DNA of 51,723 nt from an uncultured Bacteroidales bacterium (lineage in GTDB: Bacteria > Bacteroidota > Bacteroidia > Bacteroidales > UBA932): contig CAMXAU010000021.1 of assembly GCA_947179325.1 (NCBI GenBank), positions 1-51,723 of the forward strand. Reading direction: 5' to 3'. Both the position numbers and the translations under genes were made by a program. This document shows positions 42,914-51,723 of the stretch, piece after piece (position 1 is the first letter of the stretch; every line of letters begins with the position of its first letter). The notes under the pieces are model-generated. The model ran no database searches and was not told where the DNA came from. It worked only from the letters and a program-made list of their open reading frames with translations.

Positions 42914-44040
42914 TTAATGTCAGAACTGTGACTTTCCATCGCGCCCATAATCATGGGTCAGTCCTGCAAGCCTATGCATTACAGACTTTTGTTACTGAAA
43001 TATGCAGAGAATGTGGGATAAATTGTTCTTATAAGATAATAGATTATTACCCAGAGGTCCAGAAAAAACTGTACGCTGTGTTCCAGCCAGGATTTTCTGT
43101 GAAATCTATTGTTAAGAATCTATTGGCACTTCGCCATTATAGAGCATTATGTCGTAGACATGAAAGTTTTAATCAATTTGTAGATTATTATCTGAACCTC
43201 ACGCAACGTTATGATACTGAAGCCTGCATAAAGCAAAATCCTCCAGAGGCAGACTGCTATATCAGTGGCAGTGACCAGATATGGAATGTTCGGTCCAAGG
43301 ATTTTTCACCAGTCTATTATCTTGATTTCGCATCTGATAATGCCAGGAAGATTTCTTTTGCTGCAAGTTTTGGACCTCTTAGAATTGACTGGGATAAGTA
43401 TGGCAGAACCATGTATGAGGCGTTCCTGAATCGCTATAATTATATTTCAACACGTGAGACAGGCAGTGCAGAAAATGTAGCATTGCTTACAGGGAAAAGT
43501 CCGGAGCAGCATCTTGATCCAACCTTTCTATTAACTGCCGATGAATGGCGTAAGATACAGTCTAATGCCAATCATAATAACGGCAAATACATATTGCTTT
43601 ATTGTCTGGAACCATCCAGAAAGCAGATTTCCATGGCCCGGTCTATATCAGAAAGATTAGGATTGCCGGTTGTCGTCCTGCGTTACAATAACAAGAACGA
43701 CTGGTTTAATCCATTTATAAAGAAATATGATGCTGGTCCATGTGATTTTCTGTCATATATTGACAATGCAGAGTTAGTCCTGTCATCTTCATTTCATGGA
43801 ACTGCATTTTCCATAATATATAATAAGCCATTCTATGTTTTTGATGGAATGCAAGATAATCGCATATCTTCAATCCTGGACAAGGCCGGACTGACAGATC
43901 GTAGCTTAAGCAGTGACGCTGATTTGGATAGAATAAATTTAGCGGCACCCGATAAAGTCGCAATTGAACAATTCATAGCTGAATCACGTAAAGTATCAGC
44001 TGTATATTTAGCCAAGGCGCTTGGATTAGCCTCAATATAG
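42910..44040 (+). CDS. Polysaccharide pyruvyl transferase family protein (1)
   Basis: A 376-residue protein of the CsaB/WcaK-like family, which transfers pyruvate ketals from phosphoenolpyruvate to sugars. Seen: TFHRAHNHGSVLQAYALQ, ISGSDQIWNVRS, ISFAASFGP, STRETGSAENV, HLDPTFLL and SSFHGTAFSIIYNKPF. The start at 42910 gives an ATGA junction with the previous gene; an earlier Met at 42886 is less likely. A second member of this family lies at 48772, so the glycan may carry two pyruvate groups or similar caps. Confidence 0.88.
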   Translation: MINVRTVTFHRAHNHGSVLQAYALQTFVTEICRECGINCSYKIIDYYPEVQKKLYAVFQPGFSVKSIVKNLLALRHYRALCRRHESFNQFVDYYLNLTQRYDTEACIKQNPPEADCYISGSDQIWNVRSKDFSPVYYLDFASDNARKISFAASFGPLRIDWDKYGRTMYEAFLNRYNYISTRETGSAENVALLTGKSPEQHLDPTFLLTADEWRKIQSNANHNNGKYILLYCLEPSRKQISMARSISERLGLPVVVLRYNNKNDWFNPFIKKYDAGPCDFLSYIDNAELVLSSSFHGTAFSIIYNKPFYVFDGMQDNRISSILDKAGLTDRSLSSDADLDRINLAAPDKVAIEQFIAESRKVSAVYLAKALGLASI

Positions 44041-44061
44041 AAAAAGTCAAAAGCAATAGTT

Positions 44062-45003
44062 ATGCTATCTATAATTGTACCTGTATATAATGTAGAATCT
44101 TATCTTCATAGATGTGTCGATTCATTACTTGGGCAGTCATATAAAGATATTGAAATTATACTTGTTGATGATGGCAGTACAGATAAGTCTCCTGCAATAT
44201 GTGACTGGTATGCTGCTAATGACCCTCGTGTGAAAGTCATCCATAAGGAAAATGAAGGTCAGAGCGCAGCGAGGAATGATGCACTTGGAATAGCAGAGGG
44301 GGAATATATCGGATTTGTAGACAGTGACGACTGGGTAGAGGTAAATTATTGTGAAGTATTGGTGTCAATCATTGAAAATTCAGATCTGGCAATATGCTCA
44401 CATAGAATATTAACGGAGGAAAACAAGATTACTGATAAGCTCTATGGAAAAGGAATTGTCAGAAAACTCGATGAAAATGCTCTTTGGCAGGAAATATTCT
44501 GCAAACTGAATAATGCTGTATGGAATAAATTGTATCGAAAGGATTTGATTCAAGGAATTTCTTTTCCTTTGGGAATATTCCATGGCGAAGACTTGCTGTT
44601 TAATCTTGAATATATAAATAGATGTAAGACAGCTGCAATAACTGATTTACAGCTATATAATTACTATAAGAGGGCGAACTCAGTGACAACAAGCTCGTTT
44701 TCTGCAAAAAAGGAGTTCGAAATGTTATCAAAGGATATGGCATGCTGTTTCGTTGAAAAGAATTGTCCTGCTCTACTTCCTGTCGCCTATCGTTATTGTT
44801 TTCGTTCTAGGCTGAATGTCTTGAGGTCCATATACAGAAGCGGAACTCAAAGCAGCCAAAGTGCATTGATCAGTAAATGTACTGCCTATCTGAAAGATGA
44901 GTTTAATAAAGTCAGGCCGGCACTTTCAAAAAAAGATCTGCTGGAATATTATCTCTTCATGAATTGTAAGATACTTTATAGACTTTTGCTTAAGTGTATA
45001 TGA
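44062..45003 (+). CDS. Family 2 glycosyltransferase (3)
   Basis: A 313-residue GT-A enzyme: LSIIVPVYNVESYLHRCVDSL, LVDDGSTDKSP, GQSAARNDAL and FVDSDDWVEV. The lower half has NAVWNKLYRKDL and FHGEDLLFNLEY. It is closely alike in layout to the flanking family 2 genes, so the group may have grown by duplication. Its stop overlaps the next start (ATGA). Confidence 0.88.
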   Translation: MLSIIVPVYNVESYLHRCVDSLLGQSYKDIEIILVDDGSTDKSPAICDWYAANDPRVKVIHKENEGQSAARNDALGIAEGEYIGFVDSDDWVEVNYCEVLVSIIENSDLAICSHRILTEENKITDKLYGKGIVRKLDENALWQEIFCKLNNAVWNKLYRKDLIQGISFPLGIFHGEDLLFNLEYINRCKTAAITDLQLYNYYKRANSVTTSSFSAKKEFEMLSKDMACCFVEKNCPALLPVAYRYCFRSRLNVLRSIYRSGTQSSQSALISKCTAYLKDEFNKVRPALSKKDLLEYYLFMNCKILYRLLLKCI

Positions 45004-45968
45004 CAAAGAATCACCTTATAACTGTAATTATTCCCGTCTATAATGTTGCACCATATTTAAGACGTTGCCTTGATTCAGTAATTAATCAGACCTATTCCAA
45101 CATAGAGATACTTCTTGTTGATGATGGTTCCAGCGATGATTCAGGGAAGATTTGCGATGAGTATGAAGCAGCGGATTCTCGTGTGCATGTAATACATAAA
45201 ATCAATGGCGGTGTCTCTTCTGCACGTAATATTGGCCTGGATGAAGCTCATGGTGAATATGTCGCCTTTATAGATTCTGATGATGTCATAGAAAAAGACA
45301 TGCTGGAGAGAACGCTTGCCAATGCTGTCAGATATAACGTACAGATTTCATGTTGTCTTCTTGATGTTGTTGAGATTGACGGGACAAGCCGTCATCTGGC
45401 AGACGGTATTAAGGGAGTAGTTCCTTCAAAAGAAGTGATTTCAAATTATTTCTCAGATCAATTTACAAAGGACCAGATGTATGGACCATGTAATAAATTA
45501 ATGAAATATACTCTTTTGCAGGGGCATAGATTCAGACAATACCGATTAGGGGAAGATATTCTTTTTATGTTTGAACTGCTGCTTGCGTGCGATAGGGTTT
45601 ATTATGATGATTATGTCGGATATCATTATATGCATAGGGAAGGATCTGCCATGACATCAAGTTTCTCACGGAAGCGCCTTGATTATATTGACGCAGGAAG
45701 GCATATACTGAATCTTTGTCGTCAACATGCTGAGTATGCTTTGTCATCAGCAGAAATATGGCTCTATTCCCATGTACTTGTAACACTTAGACAAATCATG
45801 ATGAGTGGAAAGAAATCTGAATACGAAGATTTCTTTAATGTGGAGAAGCAATATCTGAAAGTGAATAGAAGGTATTTGGCACGTCTTGGTATGTTTCGTA
45901 AGTTAGATTATTATGGTATAATGCATTTCCCTCTGTATTTCAAAATTCTTAAACAACTGAAAAAATAA
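45000..45968 (+). CDS. Family 2 glycosyltransferase (4)
   Basis: A 322-residue GT-A enzyme: [42 protein letters not shown] and [11 protein letters not shown]. Later [13 protein letters not shown] and [13 protein letters not shown] repeat the pattern of the neighbouring transferase. The Met at 45000 gives the ATGA junction. Donor and linkage unknown. Confidence 0.88.
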   Translation: MTKNHLITVIIPVYNVAPYLRRCLDSVINQTYSNIEILLVDDGSSDDSGKICDEYEAADSRVHVIHKINGGVSSARNIGLDEAHGEYVAFIDSDDVIEKDMLERTLANAVRYNVQISCCLLDVVEIDGTSRHLADGIKGVVPSKEVISNYFSDQFTKDQMYGPCNKLMKYTLLQGHRFRQYRLGEDILFMFELLLACDRVYYDDYVGYHYMHREGSAMTSSFSRKRLDYIDAGRHILNLCRQHAEYALSSAEIWLYSHVLVTLRQIMMSGKKSEYEDFFNVEKQYLKVNRRYLARLGMFRKLDYYGIMHFPLYFKILKQLKK

Positions 45969-45969
45969 A

Positions 45970-46497
45970 ATGGCACACCGTTCTGTTAAAAGCCACATCA
46001 GTGGTTTGCTTTTCTTTAACTTTGCGAATCTGTTACCTCAATCATCTTCACGATTCGGTAAATATTATAAGTCTTTGAGAAACAAGCTTGCAAGCGGCTT
46101 TATCACAAAGTGTGGCAGTAATGTAAATATTGAGCCACATGTGTATTTTGACCTTGCGTTGCAGATTGGAGACAACTCTGGTATAGGACAGTATTCGGAA
46201 CTTTACGGGGATATCCGTATTGGCTGTAATGTCATGATGGGGACAAATTGTATCATATATTCTCGCAATCATTCATTCTCACGTACAGACATTCCGATGT
46301 GCAGGCAAGGATTCTCTGAGGTAAAGCCCGTTATCATTGAAGACGATGTCTGGATCGGGGGACGCGTCACTATTCTGCCGGGTGTTCATGTAGGCAGTGG
46401 GGCGATTTTAGGCGCAGGAGCTGTTGTAACTAAAGATATACCTCCAATGGCTGTAGTTGGCGGGAATCCAGCAAGAGTATTAAAATATAGGAAATGA
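45970..46497 (+). CDS. Hexapeptide-repeat O-acetyltransferase
   Basis: A 175-residue left-handed beta-helix transferase. Hexad repeats run from about residue 50 ([20 protein letters not shown]) through [15 protein letters not shown] and [19 protein letters not shown] to [14 protein letters not shown], ending in [12 protein letters not shown], the usual close of the CysE/WcaF-type family. The catalytic His may be in YSRNHSFS. It probably acetylates a sugar of the repeat unit. Its end overlaps the next start by 4 bases. Confidence 0.9.
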   Translation: MAHRSVKSHISGLLFFNFANLLPQSSSRFGKYYKSLRNKLASGFITKCGSNVNIEPHVYFDLALQIGDNSGIGQYSELYGDIRIGCNVMMGTNCIIYSRNHSFSRTDIPMCRQGFSEVKPVIIEDDVWIGGRVTILPGVHVGSGAILGAGAVVTKDIPPMAVVGGNPARVLKYRK

Positions 46498-47618
46498 AGC
46501 GTATCCTGATTGTTAGTATGAGTGCCGGATTAGGAGGTATAGAGAAAAGTATGATTCACTTTTTATCTTTCATATCTTCTATGCCTGACACTTGTGTTGA
46601 ACTTATGCTTTGGAAATGCAAGGGAGAATTGCTGGACGATATACCTTCCTCTGTCCGCATTATTCCAAGTCCAGCTCCAGGAGATATCAAGAGCATCTTA
46701 TTACGATGCAATATTTTTCGTATATTCCGCTATATGTCTTTAAAGTGGCAGACACGTAAAGGTACTCCATGGTTAAGTTTCCCGAAGCTGAAAGGGAAAT
46801 ATGATGTCGCTATTTCATATACGCAGGATGGTTATTCCCCCTATTATGTTATAGATTGTGTTGATGCCGAAAAAAAATATTTGTGGTACCATCATGGAGC
46901 TTATATACATTCCGGAGCCGGACAGCTGCTTGATATTCAATATTACCCGCGTTTTACAAATGTCGTGGCTGTAAGTGAAAGTATACGTGATATCCTTATT
47001 AGAGAAGTTCCGACTTGCCAGCCAAATATAATTGTTATCAATAATCTTATTGATGAGAAGAACATAATAAGATGTTCTAAAGGTCATTGTGAGGAGTTTT
47101 CTGGTATTGTAGATAAATGTAGATTGGTAACGGTTGGACGTTTGTCGTACGAAAAAGGGCAGTTGAGAGCACTGGAGGTGGCGAATGCTTTGAAAATGCG
47201 TAATTTCAATTTCTTATGGATATTTGTTGGTGAAGGACCTGATAAAGAAGCTTGTCAGCAGAAAGTGCGCGAGTATGGCTTGATGGATTCATGTAAATTT
47301 GTTGGTGCCAAAACAAATCCATATCCGTACTTTAGATGTGCCGATATCTATGTGGCTCCGTCTTATGTCGAGGCGGATCCGGTCACAATTCAAGAGGCAT
47401 TGATTTTAGGTAAACCAATTATAGCATCGAAGATAGAGTCTATCGTATCTGCATTAAGTAAAAATGCCAGTGCGGTATTGATGGATTTTGATTTAGCGGA
47501 TAGCGTAGCTGAATCAATCATTGATAATTATAATAGTTTTGGCCATGGCAACTTTAAGGCTGAAGGTAGTTTTACGAGGAATATAGAAGTTAGAAGAAAT
47601 TTAGAAACTCTATTATGA
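46494..47618 (+). CDS. Glycosyltransferase family 4 protein
   Basis: A 374-residue GT-B enzyme: [21 protein letters not shown] at the start (the G-G-x-E loop), [41 protein letters not shown] and [23 protein letters not shown], the donor-binding E-x7-E. It is coupled to the acetyltransferase upstream and the iron-sulfur protein downstream by ATGA junctions. Confidence 0.88.
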   Translation: MKRILIVSMSAGLGGIEKSMIHFLSFISSMPDTCVELMLWKCKGELLDDIPSSVRIIPSPAPGDIKSILLRCNIFRIFRYMSLKWQTRKGTPWLSFPKLKGKYDVAISYTQDGYSPYYVIDCVDAEKKYLWYHHGAYIHSGAGQLLDIQYYPRFTNVVAVSESIRDILIREVPTCQPNIIVINNLIDEKNIIRCSKGHCEEFSGIVDKCRLVTVGRLSYEKGQLRALEVANALKMRNFNFLWIFVGEGPDKEACQQKVREYGLMDSCKFVGAKTNPYPYFRCADIYVAPSYVEADPVTIQEALILGKPIIASKIESIVSALSKNASAVLMDFDLADSVAESIIDNYNSFGHGNFKAEGSFTRNIEVRRNLETLL

Positions 47619-48772
47619 ATAAGAGTGTCATTGGTACTCATGATTGTTTTGGCTGTGGTGTCTGCTCTGTAGCCTGTAAAAAGAACCTGATAGATTTAAC
47701 TGTAAATAAAGATGGATTTTACGAGCCTATTGTGAATATTGAAAACTGTACAGACTGTGGCCTTTGCAGTGAGATATGTTCGTTTAAGCACCATGAAGAT
47801 TCATTTAGACCTGTTATTTCCGCCTATGGAGCATGGAGTGAAGATCCATCAGTGCGTCAATCATGTTCAAGTGGTGGTGTCTCATATGATATCAGCAGAT
47901 ATCTGTTAGGTAAAGGCTATAAGGTCTGCTCAGTGAGATATAATGCAGAGACAAATAGGGCGGAGCACTATATCTCTTATACCGCAGATGATTTAAATGA
48001 GAGTAAAGGAAGTAAATATATTCAGAGTTATCCGGTCGATGCTTTTAAGTGTATTGATTTGAATGAAAAATATCTTGTTGTCGGAACACCTTGTATGATA
48101 AGCTCTCTGCGTAGGGCTATCAAGAAGTTCAGGAGAGAAGACAATTTTATTCTTATTGACTTCTTTTGCCATGGGATTCCATCGAAATTGATGTGGGATA
48201 AATATATCAGATACATATCTAAAGATGTAGGACGGATACAGTCTGTGTCATGGAGGAATAAGTTTTCAGGTTGGCATAACTCCTGGGCACTGAAAATAAC
48301 AGGAGAGAAGAAAGAAATTACATCATATTGGACTAATGGAGACAAGTTTTTTAATTTGTTCTTAAGTGACAGCTGTCTAAATAAGGCGTGTTATGACAAT
48401 TGCAGGTTCAAATATGATAATTCTTTAGCTGATATCAGAATCGGTGATGCATGGGGAAAGTGTTATCAAGATGATGAAAAGGGGGTAAGTATAGCTGTCT
48501 CTTATACAGATAGAGGCGATGCTATATTGCATGAGTGCGGTTGCCATTTGGAGCCTCGGCCTTTAGAAGATCTGGCTGAGCAGCAAATGAAGGTTTGTCC
48601 GCAAAGGCCTGGCTCATATGATAAGATTATTAAGCTGCTTCATCGTGATGACTCAACAATTACCCGGCTTTACAGAATAATTCAGCAAAGAAAAAAACGT
48701 GAGAAGCTAAGGCGCCGCATGAGACGTATATTCCATGTTGTGGCAAATGCTATGTTAAAAATCATCAGATAA
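47615..48772 (+). CDS. F420 hydrogenase/dehydrogenase beta-subunit-like iron-sulfur protein
   Basis: A 385-residue protein with two N-terminal 4Fe-4S motifs (Cys11, 14, 17, 21 in CFGCGVCSVAC, and Cys45, 48, 51, 55 in CTDCGLCSEIC), then the FrhB-like fold: SCSSGGVSYDI, SKGSKYIQS, VVGTPCMISSLRR and CHGIPSKLMWDKY. Proteins of this kind occur in Bacteroides and other capsule loci directly beside pyruvyl-transferase-like genes, as here. A redox step on the glycan or on the pyruvyl donor is suspected, but no reaction is established to my knowledge. The C-terminus is very basic. Confidence 0.85.
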   Translation: MNKSVIGTHDCFGCGVCSVACKKNLIDLTVNKDGFYEPIVNIENCTDCGLCSEICSFKHHEDSFRPVISAYGAWSEDPSVRQSCSSGGVSYDISRYLLGKGYKVCSVRYNAETNRAEHYISYTADDLNESKGSKYIQSYPVDAFKCIDLNEKYLVVGTPCMISSLRRAIKKFRREDNFILIDFFCHGIPSKLMWDKYIRYISKDVGRIQSVSWRNKFSGWHNSWALKITGEKKEITSYWTNGDKFFNLFLSDSCLNKACYDNCRFKYDNSLADIRIGDAWGKCYQDDEKGVSIAVSYTDRGDAILHECGCHLEPRPLEDLAEQQMKVCPQRPGSYDKIIKLLHRDDSTITRLYRIIQQRKKREKLRRRMRRIFHVVANAMLKIIR

Positions 48773-49896
48773 TGAAAATAAAGACGATTACTTGTCATAA
48801 TGTATATAATTATGGTGCATCGCTTCAGGCGTATGCACTTATGCATTATTTGGAAAATACAGGGCATGATGTGGAGATTATAGATTATCTTCCGGATTAC
48901 AAGAAAGTCTACAACTTTACAAAAGTACCCCAAAAAGGCAAAATGGCAAAAATGATTAGAATTATGCCTTTTTTAAAACGATTGCTGGCGTTGATACATA
49001 ATCGCAAAACTATCAGGCTTTTGCCTAAGAAGAAGTATTTTGATAGCTTTACAAGGAATTATTTGCACTTGACCAGTAGGCAATACAATGATTATCGGGA
49101 TCTGGAAAAGAATCCTCCTTATGCTGATTTATTCATAGCTGGAAGCGATCAGATATGGAATACGGCACATGGCAATGGTATTGATCCTGCTTTTTATTGC
49201 CTGTTTGAAAAGATAAAAGACAAATGCATTACCTATTCAGCAAGTTTCGGAATCTCACAGATACCATCAGAGCATGAAGATTTTGTCCGGCAGTCATTAC
49301 GGCATTTCCGCGCAATTTCAGTAAGGGAAAAAACTGGAGCAGACATAATTGCACGATATGGTATCGAATCGCAGATTGTCGTGGATCCAGTGTTCTTGTT
49401 GCGGAAAAAAGAGTGGATGGACCTTTGCAAAAAAGATTTATCTGGTAATAGGTATCTGCTTCTCTATGATTTTAAACTCAATGACCCTGAAGTTGAAAAG
49501 GTTGCAAGGAAAGTTGCCGAGGAAAGATGCTTGAAAATATATTCTATATATTCTACTCCAAAGTATGCTGATCGCTTTTTGAAAAAAGTAGGACCAATTG
49601 AATTCCTGGAACTTGTAAAAGGTGCTGATTTTGTGGTCTCAACTTCATTTCATGCAACTGCATTCAGTGTCTTGTTTGAAAAGGATTTTTATACTTTTGC
49701 CCAAAAAGGTGAAGAGAATAGTTCAAGGATGTCTGATTTCCTTTCTTCCATTGGTCTGGAAAGTAGATTCTTGATGAACTCGGATAATATAGTGCCGAGT
49801 CAGCCTGTTGATTATAAATTGGTGAGAAATAAGTTAGAGATATCTGTGGAATATTCAAAAAAATGGTTGCTTAATAATCTATATAATGCAGAATAA
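48772..49896 (+). CDS. Polysaccharide pyruvyl transferase family protein (2)
   Basis: A 374-residue member of the same family as the protein at 42910: TITCHNVYNYGASLQAYALM, IAGSDQIWNTAHG, ITYSASFGISQIP, SVREKTGADII, VVDPVFLL and STSFHATAFSVLFEKDF. The landmarks are parallel to the first copy with clear divergence, so they probably act on different positions. Its start shares a base with the end of the iron-sulfur protein gene and its end overlaps the flippase gene by 11 bases. Confidence 0.88.
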   Translation: MKIKTITCHNVYNYGASLQAYALMHYLENTGHDVEIIDYLPDYKKVYNFTKVPQKGKMAKMIRIMPFLKRLLALIHNRKTIRLLPKKKYFDSFTRNYLHLTSRQYNDYRDLEKNPPYADLFIAGSDQIWNTAHGNGIDPAFYCLFEKIKDKCITYSASFGISQIPSEHEDFVRQSLRHFRAISVREKTGADIIARYGIESQIVVDPVFLLRKKEWMDLCKKDLSGNRYLLLYDFKLNDPEVEKVARKVAEERCLKIYSIYSTPKYADRFLKKVGPIEFLELVKGADFVVSTSFHATAFSVLFEKDFYTFAQKGEENSSRMSDFLSSIGLESRFLMNSDNIVPSQPVDYKLVRNKLEISVEYSKKWLLNNLYNAE

Positions 49897-51436
49897 TTCC
49901 AATAAAAATAAAATAATTGCCAGAAATGCCTTCTTCCTGTATGGAAGAATGATTGTTGTTACAATCGTATCACTCTTCACAACAAGAGTAGTGTTGAGGG
50001 AACTTGGAGTTGAGGACTATGGTATTTATAATGTTGTCGGAGGATTTGTAGGTTTGTTTGCCGTTTTGAATACAAGCCTGTCAAGCGGTATCACGAGATA
50101 TTTTAATATTGCAATTGGTAAATCTGATGAGGATGGAATACATAAAGTATATAATATGGCATTCCGGATTCAAGTGTTCATGGCCATAGGGATTGTCTTG
50201 CTGCTTGAGATATTCGGTCTATGGTATCTGAATGCAAAGATGGTTTTACCTCAAGAACGGATAGGGGTTGCCAACTGGCTATTTCAGTTTTCAGTGCTGT
50301 CAACTGTAATTATGATTATTCAGATTCCATATACTTCTGCAATTCTGTCATATGAACGGCTGGATTTTTATGCCATAGTCAGTTTGATTGATGTCGTGCT
50401 TAAACTTCTGATTGTCTATCTGCTTGTTCTTACTCCACACGATAAATTGTGGTTTTATGGGCTGTGGACGCTCGTTATAACAATTCTGAATTTTCTTCTG
50501 TACTACATCTATTGCAAAAAGCATTTCAGTAAGGTCATACGTTTAAAGAGGGGATTTGATAAATTCCTTTTCAAGTCTATGTTGTCTTTTTCTGTTTGGT
50601 CGTTTTTGGATCCAATCGCTTATGCAATCAGGGGACAAGGATGTAATATGGTTCTTAATCTGTATTTTGGTCCTATTGTAAATGCAGCATATGGCTTATC
50701 CAATCAAATTGCTGTCGCATTAGACAAGTTTGCTGGAAATTTTTCCATGGCATTTCGTCCTCAACTTATCCAGTCGTATTCAGCAGGGGAATATAATCGT
50801 ACAAAGCGGCTGCTATACAGTATGTCAAAAATATCATTTATTATCCAGTCAATGATATTTATTCCGTTAATGTTTGAAATAGATAATGTGCTGCATCTAT
50901 GGCTTGGAAATAATTTTCCATCATATGCAATCCCTTTTACGATATTGATACTTATTGTTAAGAATATTAATTCGCTTAATACACCAATAACAACAGTTGT
51001 TCAGGCAACAGGAAATATCAAGCGATATATGTTATTGTCCAGTATTATTGTCAGTATGATTCTCCCTGTAACATGGATTTGCCTGGAATTAGGCTGCTCT
51101 CCAGTATCTATGTATATTGCAATGGTTATTCTTACCGCTATCAATCAATATGTTTGTGTTGCCATTCTCCATAAGGTCTTTCCTGAAATAGGTATTATGG
51201 AATACCTTTATAAAGTTGTTGTACCATGCTCTATACAGACAATTGCAGAGATTGTGGCTATGCTTATGCTGACTGCTTTTGTCTCTCCGTCGCTTGTGCG
51301 TATTCTGCTGTCTGGCTGTATTTCAATAATAATAACTGTATCTATTGCATTTGCAGTAACATTGGATAGCTCTGAGAAGGATCTTGTCAGGCGTGTCCTT
51401 GCCAATGTGCAAAATAGATTCTCGAAACGATCTTGA
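49886..51436 (+). CDS. Wzx-type polysaccharide flippase
   Basis: A 516-residue membrane protein with about 12-14 helices. It begins in the MATE/Wzx manner (ARNAFFLYGRMIVVTIVSLF, TTRVVLRELGVEDYGIYNVV, GGFVGLFAVLNTSLSSGITR) and continues with PIVNAAYGLSNQI and MAFRPQLIQSYSAGE, typical of lipopolysaccharide flippases in Bacteroidetes. It moves the lipid-linked repeat across the inner membrane for the EpsG-like polymerase. It is the last gene of the capsule operon; a strong terminator follows. Confidence 0.9.
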   Translation: MQNNSNKNKIIARNAFFLYGRMIVVTIVSLFTTRVVLRELGVEDYGIYNVVGGFVGLFAVLNTSLSSGITRYFNIAIGKSDEDGIHKVYNMAFRIQVFMAIGIVLLLEIFGLWYLNAKMVLPQERIGVANWLFQFSVLSTVIMIIQIPYTSAILSYERLDFYAIVSLIDVVLKLLIVYLLVLTPHDKLWFYGLWTLVITILNFLLYYIYCKKHFSKVIRLKRGFDKFLFKSMLSFSVWSFLDPIAYAIRGQGCNMVLNLYFGPIVNAAYGLSNQIAVALDKFAGNFSMAFRPQLIQSYSAGEYNRTKRLLYSMSKISFIIQSMIFIPLMFEIDNVLHLWLGNNFPSYAIPFTILILIVKNINSLNTPITTVVQATGNIKRYMLLSSIIVSMILPVTWICLELGCSPVSMYIAMVILTAINQYVCVAILHKVFPEIGIMEYLYKVVVPCSIQTIAEIVAMLMLTAFVSPSLVRILLSGCISIIITVSIAFAVTLDSSEKDLVRRVLANVQNRFSKRS

Positions 51437-51460
51437 TAGATAATCAGGAACAATATAATG

Positions 51461-51493
51461 AAATCGCCGTTGTGTATACCGCAACGGCGATTT
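51461..51493 (+). terminator. Terminator of the capsule operon
   Basis: A perfect 12-base-pair stem (AAATCGCCGTTG with CAACGGCGATTT, 9-base loop) followed by GACTTTTTAG. It lies 25 bases after the flippase stop and may also serve the converging gene from the right. Confidence 0.85.
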
Positions 51494-51547
51494 GACTTTT
51501 TAGTCATCCTCTTTTTATGTCATCCTGTGGGAGAACCGGCAAAGCAT

Positions 51548-51723
51548 CTAAATCTTCCTGACCTCCTCTTCGCTAAGTCCTGTGACCTCGGAGATCAGCT
51601 TGATGTCCATGCCTTTGCTTCGCATCGCCTTGACTATTTCGGCTTTGGCTTCCGCTTTGCCTTCTTTTAGTCCTTCCTCCCTTCCTTCAAGACGTCCATC
51701 CCGCAGTCCTTCAAGACGTCCGA
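51548..51723 (-). CDS. Rpn-family nuclease/transposase-like protein, C-terminal part only
   Basis: The minus strand enters the window in frame (RLEGLRDGRLEGREEGLKEG) and ends KAEAKAEIVKAMRSKGMD, then ISEVTGLSEEEVRKI and TAG. The G-R-L-E-G repeats followed by a short helix-turn-helix-like end are the classic tail of Rpn (recombination-promoting nuclease) proteins of the PD-(D/E)XK group, common in Bacteroidales. Only 57 residues are inside the window; the catalytic part lies beyond the right edge. Confidence 0.8.
   Translation of the reverse strand, partial: GRLEGLRDGRLEGREEGLKEGKAEAKAEIVKAMRSKGMDIKLISEVTGLSEEEVRKI

Noticed and set aside
51500..51670. 70-residue plus-strand frame at the right edge
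   Set aside because: It is the shadow of the minus-strand Rpn-type C-terminus, which has the recognisable repeat pattern.
1..51723. CRISPR arrays, rRNA genes, prophage or complete insertion sequences
   Set aside because: No regularly spaced direct repeats, no rRNA-like sequence, and no transposase or phage structural genes were seen on either strand.

Overview
The window looks like chromosomal DNA of a member of the order Bacteroidales. Support comes from Bacteroidetes-type promoter elements (TTTG, about 20 bases, TAnnTTTG), an UpxY-type antiterminator heading a capsule operon behind an invertible promoter, a TPR/HTH membrane regulator, a DUF3244-like protein, a DUF2795-like acidic protein and a GG-leader RiPP cassette. 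I cannot resolve the genus.

Layout. (1) 0-2.9 kb, minus strand: a uracil-DNA-glycosylase-superfamily protein and a PIF1/RecD-like helicase with an HRDC end. (2) 3.0-8.9 kb, minus strand, clearly AT-richer: a RiPP locus under decay. In transcription order it holds a DUF3244-like secreted protein, a lipoprotein that reads as a beta-trefoil plus aerolysin-type pore former, a small lipoprotein, a radical SAM/SPASM maturase broken by two frameshifts, a GG-leader precursor with ATA where ATG is expected, a terminator-like hairpin, an S41 protease, a truncated C39 leader peptidase and a fossil of hsdM. A TPR/HTH regulator lies just upstream (9.1-10.7 kb). (3) 10.9-31.2 kb: housekeeping and envelope genes. 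These are a DUF2795-like protein, folE, nagB, a mannose-1-phosphate guanylyltransferase with an LpxH-like phosphoesterase and a glycosyltransferase, a tyrosine recombinase, a serine-type sulfatase, two tRNA-Lys genes, a five-gene minus-strand operon (ABC exporter, CBM9-like, VanZ-like, amidase/golvesin protein, cysteine desulfidase family), a glycosyltransferase, an M28 peptidase, a TPR protein and a YycJ-like metallo-beta-lactamase-fold protein. (4) 31.2-51.5 kb: a capsule or exopolysaccharide locus. A 275-bp segment bounded by 22-bp perfect inverted repeats (32308-32626) carries a good promoter that now points away from the capsule operon. The operon runs upxY, an unknown gene, a FlaA1/CapD-like dehydratase, a tiny membrane protein, an initiating sugar transferase, an HpcH/HpaI aldolase, a D-2-hydroxyacid dehydrogenase, glycosyltransferases, an EpsG-like polymerase, two pyruvyl-transferase-like proteins, an F420-hydrogenase-beta-like protein, an acetyltransferase and a Wzx flippase, ending at a strong terminator. 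(5) The right edge cuts the 3' end of an Rpn-type nuclease gene.

How the parts work together. The capsule operon is probably phase-variable: the present orientation is predicted OFF, and the tyrosine recombinase at 16 kb is a candidate invertase. The RiPP locus combines peptide maturation genes with a putative pore-forming lipoprotein. Four independent lesions (start codon, two frameshifts, missing exporter) suggest that peptide production is lost, while the lipoprotein genes, the S41 protease and the DUF3244-like gene remain open. All functional calls rest on reading motifs by eye; no database search was run.
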